Of a DNA stretch of 64,000 nt, positions 18,671-26,740 are shown piece by piece. Source of the stretch: Clostridium sartagoforme (GTDB taxonomy: Bacteria; Bacillota; Clostridia; Clostridiales; Clostridiaceae); NCBI RefSeq assembly GCF_004794105.1, contig NZ_SRYR01000008.1, positions 1 through 64,000 on the forward strand, in the 5' to 3' direction. A program made the position numbers and the translations under genes. The notes under the pieces were generated by a model. It saw only the letters and a list, made by a program, of their open reading frames with translations. It ran no database searches and was not told where the DNA came from. Positions within the stretch are counted from its first letter, which is position 1, and each line of letters starts with the position of its first letter.

Positions 18671-19348
18671 CTAATTTTCCCCTCTATATTTATCCATTAA
18701 ATCACCCATAATATCTCCTGATAGTGGTGGTGTATAAGTGATAGCATTAGCTCCTGCTTCAATAGTTCTCATTATACTTTCTTGAGTTGGACCTCCAGTT
18801 GCAATAATAGGGAAGGTAGGAAACTCTTCTCTTATCTTTCTTACTATTGCAGGTGTATGTTTACCACCTGATACATTAAGTATAGTAGCTCCAGCTGCAA
18901 TTCTTTCTGAAATGTTTTCACATTCAGATACTATTGTAACTATTACAGGTATATCTATTACTTCTCTAACATTTTCTATTATTTCATTTGATGTAGGTGC
19001 ATTTACCACTACTCCCATGGCTCCTTTAAATTCTGCATCTAAGGCTAAGTTAACTACTCTTTTTCCTTGAGTGATTCCACCACCTACTCCACAAAATACT
19101 GGTACATCTGCAGCCATAACTAAAGCTTGAGTTATAATTGGTTGAGGAGTAAAGGGATACACTGCTATAATAGCATCAGCATTTGTATTTTTTATAATTG
19201 CTACATCTGTAGTGAATAATATAGATTTAATTCTCTTACCAAAAATTTTAATTCCACTACACTCTCTAATACAAGAAGGCACTTCAATTACATGGCTTCT
19301 TAATGTGCCTTTTATCTCTGGTACTTGTTTAATTCTCTTTCCATCCAT
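18671..19348 (-). CDS. Phosphate-binding TIM-barrel protein of unknown function
   Basis: A 225-aa protein that looks like a complete (beta/alpha)8 barrel related in texture to tryptophan synthase alpha, ThiE and HisF-type enzymes. Strand-end motifs are visible: DAIIAVYPFTPQP, VFCGVGGGITQG, GAMGVVVNAPTSNE, IPVIVTIVSECE, GATILNVSGGKHTPAIV and FPIIATGGPTQESI. The last two resemble a phosphate-binding pocket. Family members are often labelled 'hydrolase' without evidence; I would not assign a reaction. It is a single gene with its own terminator; ATG 19348 follows an AGGAGG-like site. Confidence 0.7.
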   Translation of the reverse strand: MDGKRIKQVPEIKGTLRSHVIEVPSCIRECSGIKIFGKRIKSILFTTDVAIIKNTNADAIIAVYPFTPQPIITQALVMAADVPVFCGVGGGITQGKRVVNLALDAEFKGAMGVVVNAPTSNEIIENVREVIDIPVIVTIVSECENISERIAAGATILNVSGGKHTPAIVRKIREEFPTFPIIATGGPTQESIMRTIEAGANAITYTPPLSGDIMGDLMDKYRGEN

Positions 19349-19699
19349 ATAAAACTCCTCCTATTTATCTTTATAAATTCTGATTTTTTAATTATAATAA
19401 TATTATACTACTTTTATATTTCTTTAAGGTATACATAACTAAATTATTTTATAAAATTGTACTAGTATAATCAATACAATTTTCAAAAAAATTTTTTCCA
19501 ATTAATAATGTATATCATTATGATATTAAAAAGCTTTAGTTAATATAATATAAAGTAGAATACTAAAATTAAATACCTAGTTATTTAATTTCTTATATAA
19601 ATTAAAAACTGTCCTGTTACTCACACATTATAGTATAAAAGCTAATTTAATTAAAGAGAGACTGATTTTAAAAGCTTATATACTAATTTTTATTGAGAG

Positions 19700-20956
19700 G
19701 TGATTTTTATTAAAGAGAGGCGATTTTATCTCCCCTACGTAGTAATTTCTATAATTAATTTGTTTTTTTTATTATCTGCTTTTATCTTAGATTCTCCAAG
19801 CAAGATTTTATCTGGACTAATAACTATACTCAAAAGCCCAGATATTCTTATTACTGATTATGTTGAGCTTGGTGGTATTGGTGCTGCCCTAATTAATTCT
19901 AGTCTGACAAGCTTTATTCCTATGATTATATTAATTCTTTTAAAAGTTAAACCAAATGGCGCTATTATAATGTCAATCTGGCTAATAAAAGGATTTGCTT
20001 TCTTCGGGAAAAATATACTGAATATTTGGCCTATTATGATTGGCGTCTATTTATATTCAAAATATAAAAAAGAACCTTTTTCAAAGTATGTATTAACAGC
20101 ACTTCTTTCAACCACCCTTGCACCTACAGTAAGTCAATTTAGCTATACAGGTCATTTTCCTAGTTATTCTGGAGTAATTCTTGGCTTCTCCCTTGGAATA
20201 TTTACAGGTTTTATATTGCCCCCTATAGCTAATCATTGTTTTAATTCTCACAACGGGTACAACCTATATAACGTAGGATTTGCAGCTGGATTATTTGCTA
20301 CTCTATTAATGGCAATCTTACGAGCTTTAGGCATAGAATTTCCATCAAGATTAATATGGAATGTAGGTTCAAATCATATATTTTCTATAATATTATTTAC
20401 CACATCACTATTCTTAATTATTATTGGTTTATACAAAAATAAAAATCTAATTAAAGATATAAAGAATATTTTTAAGAAATCAGGCATTTTGCCTAGTGAT
20501 TTCTACCAAGACTTTGGCCGAACTGCTTACTTCAACATGGGAATCCTAGGTTTAGTATCCACAACCTTAGTGTTAATTGTTAATGGAGACTTAAATGGAC
20601 CAACTATCTCTGGGATTTTCACCATTATTGGTTTTGGAGCCTTTGGTAAACATTTACTTAACGTTATCCCAGTTATTGCAGGGGCTTTAATAGGGGCCTA
20701 TATTAATACTAATCCTATAAATTCTCCATCCTTAATATTAGCAATACTATTCTCAACAGCCCTTGCTCCTATTGCAGGAAAATTCGGCTGGATAGCAGGA
20801 ATATTAGCTGGTGTCCTCCACGTAAATATGGTTAGTAACATTGGATATCTTCATGGTGGATTAAATCTATACAATAATGGCTTAGGTGCAGGGTTTGTAG
20901 CAATGCTCTTGGTACCAGTTCTAAAAGCCTTCAAGAAAAATGGACAAGTAAATTAA
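19700..20956 (+). CDS. DUF1576 family multi-span membrane protein
   Basis: A 418-aa integral membrane protein with about ten or more hydrophobic segments. It has an internal duplication: the two halves share the pattern FFGKNILNIWPIMIGVYLYSK... / FGKHLLNVIPVIAGALIGAY..., and NGYNLYNVGFAAG / GGLNLYNNGLGAG. This matches the DUF1576 family, probably a transporter of unknown substrate. The start is uncertain: GTG at 19700 sits inside the AGAGGTGA site, so translation may begin at a rare ATT codon at 19709 instead. The 350 bases before it (19349-19699) hold no gene; the motif TTAAAGAGAG is repeated at 19651 and near 19711. Confidence 0.75.
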   Translation: MIFIKERRFYLPYVVISIINLFFLLSAFILDSPSKILSGLITILKSPDILITDYVELGGIGAALINSSLTSFIPMIILILLKVKPNGAIIMSIWLIKGFAFFGKNILNIWPIMIGVYLYSKYKKEPFSKYVLTALLSTTLAPTVSQFSYTGHFPSYSGVILGFSLGIFTGFILPPIANHCFNSHNGYNLYNVGFAAGLFATLLMAILRALGIEFPSRLIWNVGSNHIFSIILFTTSLFLIIIGLYKNKNLIKDIKNIFKKSGILPSDFYQDFGRTAYFNMGILGLVSTTLVLIVNGDLNGPTISGIFTIIGFGAFGKHLLNVIPVIAGALIGAYINTNPINSPSLILAILFSTALAPIAGKFGWIAGILAGVLHVNMVSNIGYLHGGLNLYNNGLGAGFVAMLLVPVLKAFKKNGQVN

Positions 20957-21035
20957 AATGCGAATAAAACCGCAAATATAAATATAATATGCTCCATAAG
21001 ACAAATGGCTGTAAAAAGAAGTTCTAAGGCTCGTA

Positions 21036-21150
21036 AAAGTGCTAACGCACAATGAAAAAATGAAAAATAAAGGAGGTTTTGTATTGCAAAACCTCCTCTA
21101 TTTATTAATATATTTTTCATTCTTTAATTTTTTCATTTTAAAATGCTCCA
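21036..21150. repeat. Dispersed AT-rich repeat, copy 4
   Basis: Starts with GTGCTAACGCACAATG, continues with AAAAAATGAAAAATAAAGG, has a 10-bp hairpin GGAGGTTTTG-tatt-gCAAAACCTCC near 21071-21097, and ends in TTTTTCATTCTTTAATTTTT. It can serve as a bidirectional terminator between the DUF1576 gene and the minus-strand Nudix gene. The stretch 20957-21035 holds nothing else I recognise. Confidence 0.6.
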
Positions 21151-21167
21151 CATTTCAAAACTCTCTA

Positions 21168-21668
21168 TTATTGATTTTCTAATATTTTTTTCAATGCATT
21201 TTTAACTACTTTTGTACCAATAACATCTTCTTTCATTTCTTCTAATGCATTTGATAGCTTGGTCCACCCCATACCTTCAACTTCGCAGGACTTTTGAATT
21301 TCACCACTAACGTATTCAGCCATAAAAGTAATCATTAGTATCTCCTTATCTTTTACATAATCAGATCCAAGATACTCTATGTTTTTAATATCTATTCCAG
21401 CCTCTTCTTTAACTTCTCTATATACAGCCTCTTCAGCTGTTTCATTATTACCTACATACCCCGTTAGAAGAACCTTAGAATTTTCATATATATAGCTTTG
21501 TTTTAATAATAAAATTTCATCTTCTTTAATAACTGCTACCATAATACATGGTTTAGGTATATCAAAAAACATCATATCATCATGGGAACAATAAGGTACT
21601 CCACCCTCATCCCAGCTATACTTCTCCTCTAGCCCTCTTCCGCATATAGGACAAAATTTATACTTCAT
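21168..21668 (-). CDS. Nudix hydrolase with N-terminal zinc ribbon (NudC-like)
   Basis: A 166-aa protein. A zinc-binding motif CPICG near the start, with later Cys and His in YCSHDD, precedes a Nudix domain whose box GYVGNNETAEEAVYREVKEEAGI fits G-x5-E-x7-REUxEExGU exactly. This layout resembles the C-terminal half of NAD pyrophosphatase NudC, which hydrolyses NADH and removes NAD caps from RNA. It lacks the long N-terminal domain of NudC, so the substrate is not certain. It lies 33 bases after sfsA in the same direction. Confidence 0.85.
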   Translation of the reverse strand: MKYKFCPICGRGLEEKYSWDEGGVPYCSHDDMMFFDIPKPCIMVAVIKEDEILLLKQSYIYENSKVLLTGYVGNNETAEEAVYREVKEEAGIDIKNIEYLGSDYVKDKEILMITFMAEYVSGEIQKSCEVEGMGWTKLSNALEEMKEDVIGTKVVKNALKKILENQ

Positions 21669-21701
21669 ACTTCACCTCTTACTTAGCAAAAACTAGGTTA
21701 A

Positions 21702-22397
21702 TTACAATATTATATCAATTTTTTTGTTAATTTCAATCATGTTTTTATCTACCTTACAATTATAAACCATAATATCAACACCATTTTCTCTTGCTAATCT
21801 TAATGCTCTTCCGAACTCTGGGTCTCGTTCATCATTAGGAGAAAATGTCTCTACATTATCTAATTGTACTAAAAAAAGTATTCCAGCACCGTATCCTTCC
21901 TTTTTGGCTTCTATTAATTCTAATATATGCCTTGCCCCTCTTTCAGTAGGTGCATCAGGAAACATGCAGTGTCCATTGTCTTCTAATGTTACTCCCTTAA
22001 CTTCTAAAAAATAATTTTCTTTTTCATCTTCTGTGGATAACTTAAAATCAAATCTACTTTTTCCATAAGTTTTCTCTCTATTAATTTTACTATATTTATG
22101 TAAAGTATCAATTTTTCTATTTAATAACGCTTCGTTAACTACTTTATTAGGTATTTGGGAATCTATATTTATTAACATATCACCTTTCATAGCTGCAATT
22201 AAATCATATTTAGTCTTTCTTGTAGGATTTAACTCTTCTCTTAAAAATATCTTAGTTCCTTCTTTTAATATTTCTCTACATCTACCTGTGTTAGGTACAT
22301 GTACTGTTAACTCTTCTCCATTTAATAATACCTTTGCATTAAACCTATTTGGCCTTTCTATAAATATTCCTTCATAAATTTTCTTATCAAATTCCAT
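21702..22397 (-). CDS. sfsA: SfsA family DNA-binding/nuclease-like protein
   Basis: A 231-aa SfsA protein. The N-terminal OB-like part has the motif FIERPNRFNAKV and HVPNTGRCREIL, and the C-terminal part has the nuclease-like residues in FDFKLSTEDEKENYFLEVKGVTLEDNG and FPDAPTERGARHI. Originally described as a sugar-fermentation stimulation factor in E. coli; its in vivo role remains unclear. ATG 22397 follows an AAGGAGAA site. The upstream intergenic region carries a DnaA-box cluster. Confidence 0.92.
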   Translation of the reverse strand: MEFDKKIYEGIFIERPNRFNAKVLLNGEELTVHVPNTGRCREILKEGTKIFLREELNPTRKTKYDLIAAMKGDMLINIDSQIPNKVVNEALLNRKIDTLHKYSKINREKTYGKSRFDFKLSTEDEKENYFLEVKGVTLEDNGHCMFPDAPTERGARHILELIEAKKEGYGAGILFLVQLDNVETFSPNDERDPEFGRALRLARENGVDIMVYNCKVDKNMIEINKKIDIIL

Positions 22398-22450
22398 AAT
22401 TTCTCCTTATCTCTATAAAACAACCTAATTATTCAACAAATTTTTCAAAT

Positions 22451-22765
22451 TTATCCACCACTTATATTAAAGTTTTCCACAGGTTAATTCTTAAAACATA
22501 TGGTTTTTTCTTTATTCCTGGTATTATTGTAACATTATCCACATATTTTATCCACATTTTGTCCAAACTGTGCATAACTTTATAAACAACTTTTAAATTG
22601 TATTTTTCTTACTTTCTATATTATTACACATACTTATATTTTTCCTTATATATCATCATATTGTTACAAACATATATTCACTCCATATATATTGTGTCAA
22701 TATCTTTTTTAAAGTTTTCAACAATTTTTAATAGTTGTCCACATTTTGTGGATAACTTTCCACAA
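22451..22765. other. DnaA-box cluster
   Basis: The 525-bp region between sfsA and the DUF1700 gene contains two perfect DnaA boxes TTATCCACA in tandem (22535-22543 and 22548-22556), a perfect inverted box (TGTGGATAA, 22747-22755) and near-matches TTATGCACA (inverted, 22569-22577), TTATCCACC (22451), TTTTCCACA (22473), TTGTCCACA (22735) and CTTTCCACA (22756). The two groups flank about 155 bases of extremely AT-rich sequence. This looks like an origin or a DnaA-titration cluster. No dnaA, dnaN or rpmH gene is near and gene direction does not switch here, so a regulatory cluster is more likely than oriC. Confidence 0.7.
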
Positions 22766-22922
22766 TTTTAACATAATTCACTTCTTAACTTTTACTTATC
22801 TACACCTTAAAATTTCCTTAAAGGATGTTTCAATCTATTGTATTGATAGCTAGTATTTTTTATACTTAAGTCAACATAATTGAATTTTAAAATAATTAAT
22901 CTTAAATATAAAGGAGAATATT

Positions 22923-23606
22923 ATGAGTAAAGAAGAATTTTTAGGAATACTCAAAAATGGTTTGAATGACTTTCCTGAGGGAGAGCTTAGCGATATATTA
23001 TTTTATTATAAAGACTACTTTGATTTAGCCACAGAACAAGGAAAAAACTATGATGAAATTGTTAATGAATTAGGTGATCCTTATGATGTTGTAAGGAAGT
23101 ATAGGTACAATAAAGAAAATCCTATACTTAGCCCCTCAATAGTAGTAAGTGATTCTAGTGATAATCAACAAGTTAGTAGAAACTTTAAATCAAAGAATAA
23201 TTATGAAAAGAACTCTTACATTTATAAGAAAAAGAATAATCATTCTAGTAATTTAATATTTTCCTTACTTATCATTGCTCTTTCATTTATATTATTAGGA
23301 CCTTCTATTTTAGGAATTGCTGGCGTTATTGGAAGTATATTTTTAGCTGTAATAGTTTCATCTTTTTCATTATCAGTAGCTGGGACTATAACTCTAATAG
23401 GAAAAGTTGTACATGGAATTGGATTAACAATCTTACCTGAATTTATTGTGGACTTCCCTAATTCAGTATTAGCATTCTCAGTTTTAGGTAGTATATTTTT
23501 ATTTATCTTTTCAGTACTATTGTTATATTACTTTATAAAACTATTAATACATTGGAGTAAAAAATTCTTTAATTGGTCGTCTAGAAAAATAAAGGGGGAA
23601 AGATAA
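22923..23606 (+). CDS. DUF1700 family membrane protein
   Basis: A 227-aa protein. Residues 1-65 form the DUF1700 helical domain (SKEEFLGILKNGLNDFPEGELSDILFYYKDYFD... VNELGDPYDVVRKYR), followed by a polar linker and four hydrophobic segments (about 108-205). Family members are usually encoded with a PadR-type regulator and a DUF4097 protein and are linked to envelope stress; the precise role is unknown. Here no PadR gene is next to it. The stop overlaps the next start as TAATG, so the pair is co-translated. AAAGGAG precedes the ATG. Confidence 0.85.
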   Translation: MSKEEFLGILKNGLNDFPEGELSDILFYYKDYFDLATEQGKNYDEIVNELGDPYDVVRKYRYNKENPILSPSIVVSDSSDNQQVSRNFKSKNNYEKNSYIYKKKNNHSSNLIFSLLIIALSFILLGPSILGIAGVIGSIFLAVIVSSFSLSVAGTITLIGKVVHGIGLTILPEFIVDFPNSVLAFSVLGSIFLFIFSVLLLYYFIKLLIHWSKKFFNWSSRKIKGER

Positions 23607-24604
23607 TGGAAAACAAAAAAATAATTAGCAGTAAAATGAAAATATTTATGGCTTTTCTCTTACTTTCATCAATTATTTGTTTTACTACTGCTTTTATTCA
23701 GCTTTATTATAGTGATTTTAAAGTAGATAATTATTTCAATATCAGTCAGTATTACAACAATGCTTTATATTGGAGTAAAGACTTTAATGATTTAAGTGGT
23801 GATGAAGTTTATTCAAAGTCAATTGATTTAAAGGATATAGATAATACTAATATAGACTTTAATAATTATCCTACTGTTGTACAAACATATCCAGGTGATA
23901 ACTTAAGTATTTCAATTTATTCAAAGCATAATCCATCTTCAGCTCAAAATAAACAGATTGAATTACTTTCAAATTCAGTAGATAATAAAACATTAGTAGT
24001 TACCCCTTCACAAAATATATCATCAATAAATGAATATAGAAATAATATTAGCTTTTTAATAAAGGTACCTTATTCATATTCAAATAATATAAATATTAAT
24101 ACTTCTAATGGTAATATAGAATTAAGTAATTTAATCCTGAAAAACTTAAATATTAAAACTACTAATTCAGATGTATCAATAAATAATTTAACATCAGAAG
24201 CAACTAACATTTCCACTACTAACGGAAGTATAGTAACTAATGGACTTAATGCTAAAAATTTAATACTAAATACTACTGATGGAAGTATATCCTCTACAGA
24301 TAATTTTACTAATGGTACTATTTCCACTATAAATGGTTCCATTTATACATTAATATCTAGTAACCCAAGTAATTTAAATATAAACTCTACTTCAGGAAGC
24401 ATTAATCTATCAATACATAAAGACTCCAACTTAACATTATCTTATTCGACTATAAATGGAAGCTTATATATTGAGTCTTATGAGGATGATTCAGATTATC
24501 TAAACACTGCTAATACCATGAAATTTGGTAATGGAAATGGTAAAGTTAATGTTAAAACTGTAAATGGGGATTTAAACTTATCTGAAGGTGCTATCTCAGG
24601 ATAA
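23606..24604 (+). CDS. DUF4097 family beta-strand repeat protein
   Basis: A 332-aa protein with one N-terminal membrane span (about 13-33) and an outer or lumenal domain made of short repeated strands typical of DUF4097: NININTSNGNIELSNL, NIKTTNSDVSINNL, NISTTNGSIVTNGL, LILNTTDGSISSTD, TISTINGSIYTLI and so on, each near 20 residues. It should fold as a right-handed beta helix or beta roll. It is translationally coupled to the DUF1700 gene. The role is not known; a bactofilin-like or envelope scaffold function is speculation. Confidence 0.85.
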   Translation: MENKKIISSKMKIFMAFLLLSSIICFTTAFIQLYYSDFKVDNYFNISQYYNNALYWSKDFNDLSGDEVYSKSIDLKDIDNTNIDFNNYPTVVQTYPGDNLSISIYSKHNPSSAQNKQIELLSNSVDNKTLVVTPSQNISSINEYRNNISFLIKVPYSYSNNININTSNGNIELSNLILKNLNIKTTNSDVSINNLTSEATNISTTNGSIVTNGLNAKNLILNTTDGSISSTDNFTNGTISTINGSIYTLISSNPSNLNINSTSGSINLSIHKDSNLTLSYSTINGSLYIESYEDDSDYLNTANTMKFGNGNGKVNVKTVNGDLNLSEGAISG

Positions 24605-24620
24605 AAAATTAAGAATGAAT

Positions 24621-24651
24621 AATAGGGGCTGTTTTTGCAACAGCCCCTATT
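24621..24651. terminator. Bidirectional terminator derived from the dispersed repeat
   Basis: A perfect 13-bp stem AATAGGGGCTGTT/AACAGCCCCTATT with a 5-base loop, between the convergent DUF4097 gene and the small minus-strand gene. It is preceded by AAAAATTAAGAATGAATAAT, a fragment of the dispersed repeat, and its arm is the repeat's GGGCTGTT end. Confidence 0.75.
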
Positions 24652-24655
24652 AATA

Positions 24656-24823
24656 TTATTTTACTGCATATTTATCTTTATAGCATGATAGTAAATATTG
24701 AACTGCCAATGTAGTTGGCCCTGCAACTGCTGTTACAACTGTCCATATAATCTTATTTTGACCCTTTTCTTCTGCTAATTTAAAAGATGCAAATGCTGAT
24801 AATGCTAATAATAGTAATATCAT
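24656..24823 (-). CDS. Small two-span membrane protein (55 aa)
   Basis: An ORF of 55 residues beginning MILLLLALSAFASFKLAEEKGQNKIIWTVV and ending in SCYKDKYAVK. It has two hydrophobic stretches (about 1-14 and 26-47) around a charged loop. A GGGAG ribosome site lies about 12 bases upstream of the ATG, which is a little far. Codon use and the adjacent terminator make it a plausible gene. I know no function. Confidence 0.5.
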   Translation of the reverse strand: MILLLLALSAFASFKLAEEKGQNKIIWTVVTAVAGPTTLAVQYLLSCYKDKYAVK

Positions 24824-24969
24824 AATTTATTTTTATCTCCCTTATCTTTAAATAGTTCCTTAATCCAATTCAATTCTACATAATAAATTAATAACTTTCA
24901 ATAAAACAATGATAGATAAAAAGTAAACTATTTATGAAGACTTACTAAAATTTAAAGCATTGCATCAAA

Positions 24970-25012
24970 TAAAAAAGAGCACTAAAAATGATTTATAATC
25001 TCTTTAGTACTC
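24970..25012 (-). terminator. Terminator of the DUF3892 gene
   Basis: Stem GAGTACTAAA/TTTAGTGCTC on the minus strand with a 16-base loop, followed by TTTTTTATT, 17 bases after the gene's stop codon. Confidence 0.7.
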
Positions 25013-25028
25013 ATATATAATTTTATGC

Positions 25029-25328
25029 TTATTCCACAGTTGGCAGAGAACTTAAATTGTTGTTTTCACTTTGATCAGGAAGACTTCTTAAGTATTCTTC
25101 ACCTTTTTTTGATACTCCAATAGCAACTCCAGAGATATTCCCTTCCCTAGCCATTTTCACGCCTTCTTCTTTAGATACTCTCTCACCACTATTTAGCTCA
25201 TAGCCAACTACTTCACCTGATTTTTTAATTAAGGCCTTTATTGAATTTGCATTGTCTTTAGCTGTAGGTACCTCTTTATTAATATTTGCAGGTAGTCCTC
25301 CAATCATATTATCATTCTGATTATTCAA
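25029..25328 (-). CDS. DUF3892 domain small protein
   Basis: A 99-aa protein matching DUF3892: SIKALIKKSGEVVGYELNSGERVSKEEGVKMAREGNISGVAIGVSKKGEEYLRSLPDQSENNNLSSLP. The family is frequent in Clostridium and of unknown role; the small beta-rich domain ends with the conserved LRSxPD...NNL.xLP motif. ATG 25328 is preceded by AGGAGG. The 230 bases upstream (25329-25559) hold no convincing gene. Confidence 0.8.
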   Translation of the reverse strand: MNNQNDNMIGGLPANINKEVPTAKDNANSIKALIKKSGEVVGYELNSGERVSKEEGVKMAREGNISGVAIGVSKKGEEYLRSLPDQSENNNLSSLPTVE

Positions 25329-25559
25329 AATAACACCTCCTAAAGTTTATAGTGTTATTTTGCTCAATTAAAATTCTTTAATTCACTTTATTTATTCTTA
25401 AATAATCATATTAGTGAAAAATTCAAAAGCAAATTCCTCTACCCACAAATCATCTTTATTAAATTCCACAAAAGCTTTAATGTTCTTAAGTTTACCTATT
25501 ATAACACTTGAATATATAAAAAAATAGAAATACTTAGTACTCCTATTTTATTTATAGAA

Positions 25560-25997
25560 TTATAAAATTATTTCTGCTTGTTCCTTTAAAAGTTCAATAT
25601 TATTTTCCGCATCAACTGTAGTAAAGTTATAAACATCTGTAAAGTTATAGAAATAGTTAGCTATTGCAATCCTCTTAGCTCTAGGAATACTAAACTCAGC
25701 TGCTATTTTTTCTAAGAAATCAACTTCTTCATCTTCATACTCCCCATCTACTAAAGCTAATCCTACTAATTCAAAATAAATTATTCTCTTTGCCCTATCA
25801 CTTGAAGATTTTAAACTTTCAATAATATCTTCATATACCATTTCCTTAATTCCAGAATCCACCAATCCTAACTCTTCTTTATACTCATCTAAAAGAGCTT
25901 TTTCTTCTTTTGCAAATTCATTATCAATTCTTGCAAATATTGATACTAAATTTAAAAAAGCATTTGCCTCATCCTTATTTAATTCTTTTAAAAACAT
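25560..25997 (-). CDS. TerB-like helical protein
   Basis: A 145-aa all-helical protein resembling the TerB (tellurite resistance, metal-binding) fold: an N-terminal FLNLVSIFARIDNEFAKEEKALLDEYKEELG helix pair and a second EYEDEEVDFLEKIAAEFSIPRAKRIA unit, with acidic residues at positions where TerB-like proteins place metal ligands (DGEYEDEE). It has no signal peptide. Function in this organism is unknown, and a single TerB-like gene does not imply tellurite resistance. It is a single-gene unit. Confidence 0.65.
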   Translation of the reverse strand: MFLKELNKDEANAFLNLVSIFARIDNEFAKEEKALLDEYKEELGLVDSGIKEMVYEDIIESLKSSSDRAKRIIYFELVGLALVDGEYEDEEVDFLEKIAAEFSIPRAKRIAIANYFYNFTDVYNFTTVDAENNIELLKEQAEIIL

Positions 25998-26137
25998 ATT
26001 TCATAATCTCCTATTATCATAAAATTTTACTATACTATAATTATATATTAGTTATAATTAATTTAAAATATACTATATATGAATTTTTCAGACTATTTGT
26101 TCAAATTTTCTACATATCATTATGTTTTATTCGCATT

Positions 26138-26728
26138 TTATTTAAAAAGTTTATATATCTCTCTAAATCTAATCATTTCCTCTTCATTTCCTATTTTCTC
26201 ATTTAATTTGCTTATTAGCAAATAAGTTTCCTTATAATATGGATTTATACTAAGAGCCTTTTTTAATAAATTAAATGCCTCATTAGTGTTCTCTTTCTTA
26301 TCTAAGAAATCCCTTACCTCATCTAGTAACACATCTATATCTTCATCTATACTTCCTATTTTCTTCTTATTTTCAATTTCATCTAATACTAAGTTTATTC
26401 TTTCAGGTGAAAATGGTTTTTGAAGATATATTAAAGCTCCGAGCTTAGTACATTCCACTGCATTTTTAACTGTTGCAAATGCAGTCATAATCACTACTGG
26501 ACAGTTATTTCTAATATATTTTATATTCTTAAGTATTTCTGTTCCACTTAATCCTGGCATTCTTATATCTAAAAATATCAAATCTATTTTTTGATTCTTA
26601 TCATTAATAATTTCAAGAGCTTCTCCACCATTATCTGCAGTTATAACATCATACCCCCTAAGTTCAAGGCATGTACTTAGTAACACTCTAATATTCTTAG
26701 TATCATCAACAACTAATATTCTCTTCAT
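26138..26728 (-). CDS. Response regulator with TPR-like C-terminus, no DNA-binding domain
   Basis: A 196-aa protein with a receiver domain (residues 1-120; DD near 8, phospho-acceptor Asp in IFLDIRMPG near 55, Lys in LQKPF near 105) followed by a short helical region with one TPR-like unit (EAFNLLKKALSINPYYKETYLLISKLNEKIG). There is no output helix-turn-helix or enzyme domain, so it may act by protein-protein contact. I start it at the second Met (MKRILVV) because AGGAG is nine bases upstream of it but directly abuts the first ATG. It lies 12 bases after the kinase gene stop and is its likely partner. Confidence 0.85.
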   Translation of the reverse strand: MKRILVVDDTKNIRVLLSTCLELRGYDVITADNGGEALEIINDKNQKIDLIFLDIRMPGLSGTEILKNIKYIRNNCPVVIMTAFATVKNAVECTKLGALIYLQKPFSPERINLVLDEIENKKKIGSIDEDIDVLLDEVRDFLDKKENTNEAFNLLKKALSINPYYKETYLLISKLNEKIGNEEEMIRFREIYKLFK

Positions 26729-26740
26729 CTTTTTCATCTC

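Noticed and set aside
22398..22922. Chromosomal origin oriC
   Set aside because: The DnaA boxes and AT-rich centre fit, but there is no dnaA, dnaN or rpmH nearby and gene orientation does not change across the site. I report it only as a DnaA-box cluster.
25415..25520. Minus-strand open stretch between the DUF3892 and TerB-like genes
   Set aside because: About 34 codons (ending in EEFAFEFFTNMII) are open, but there is no good start codon or ribosome site, and a TATAAT-like promoter sequence lies at its beginning. It may be a remnant, but I cannot support a gene.
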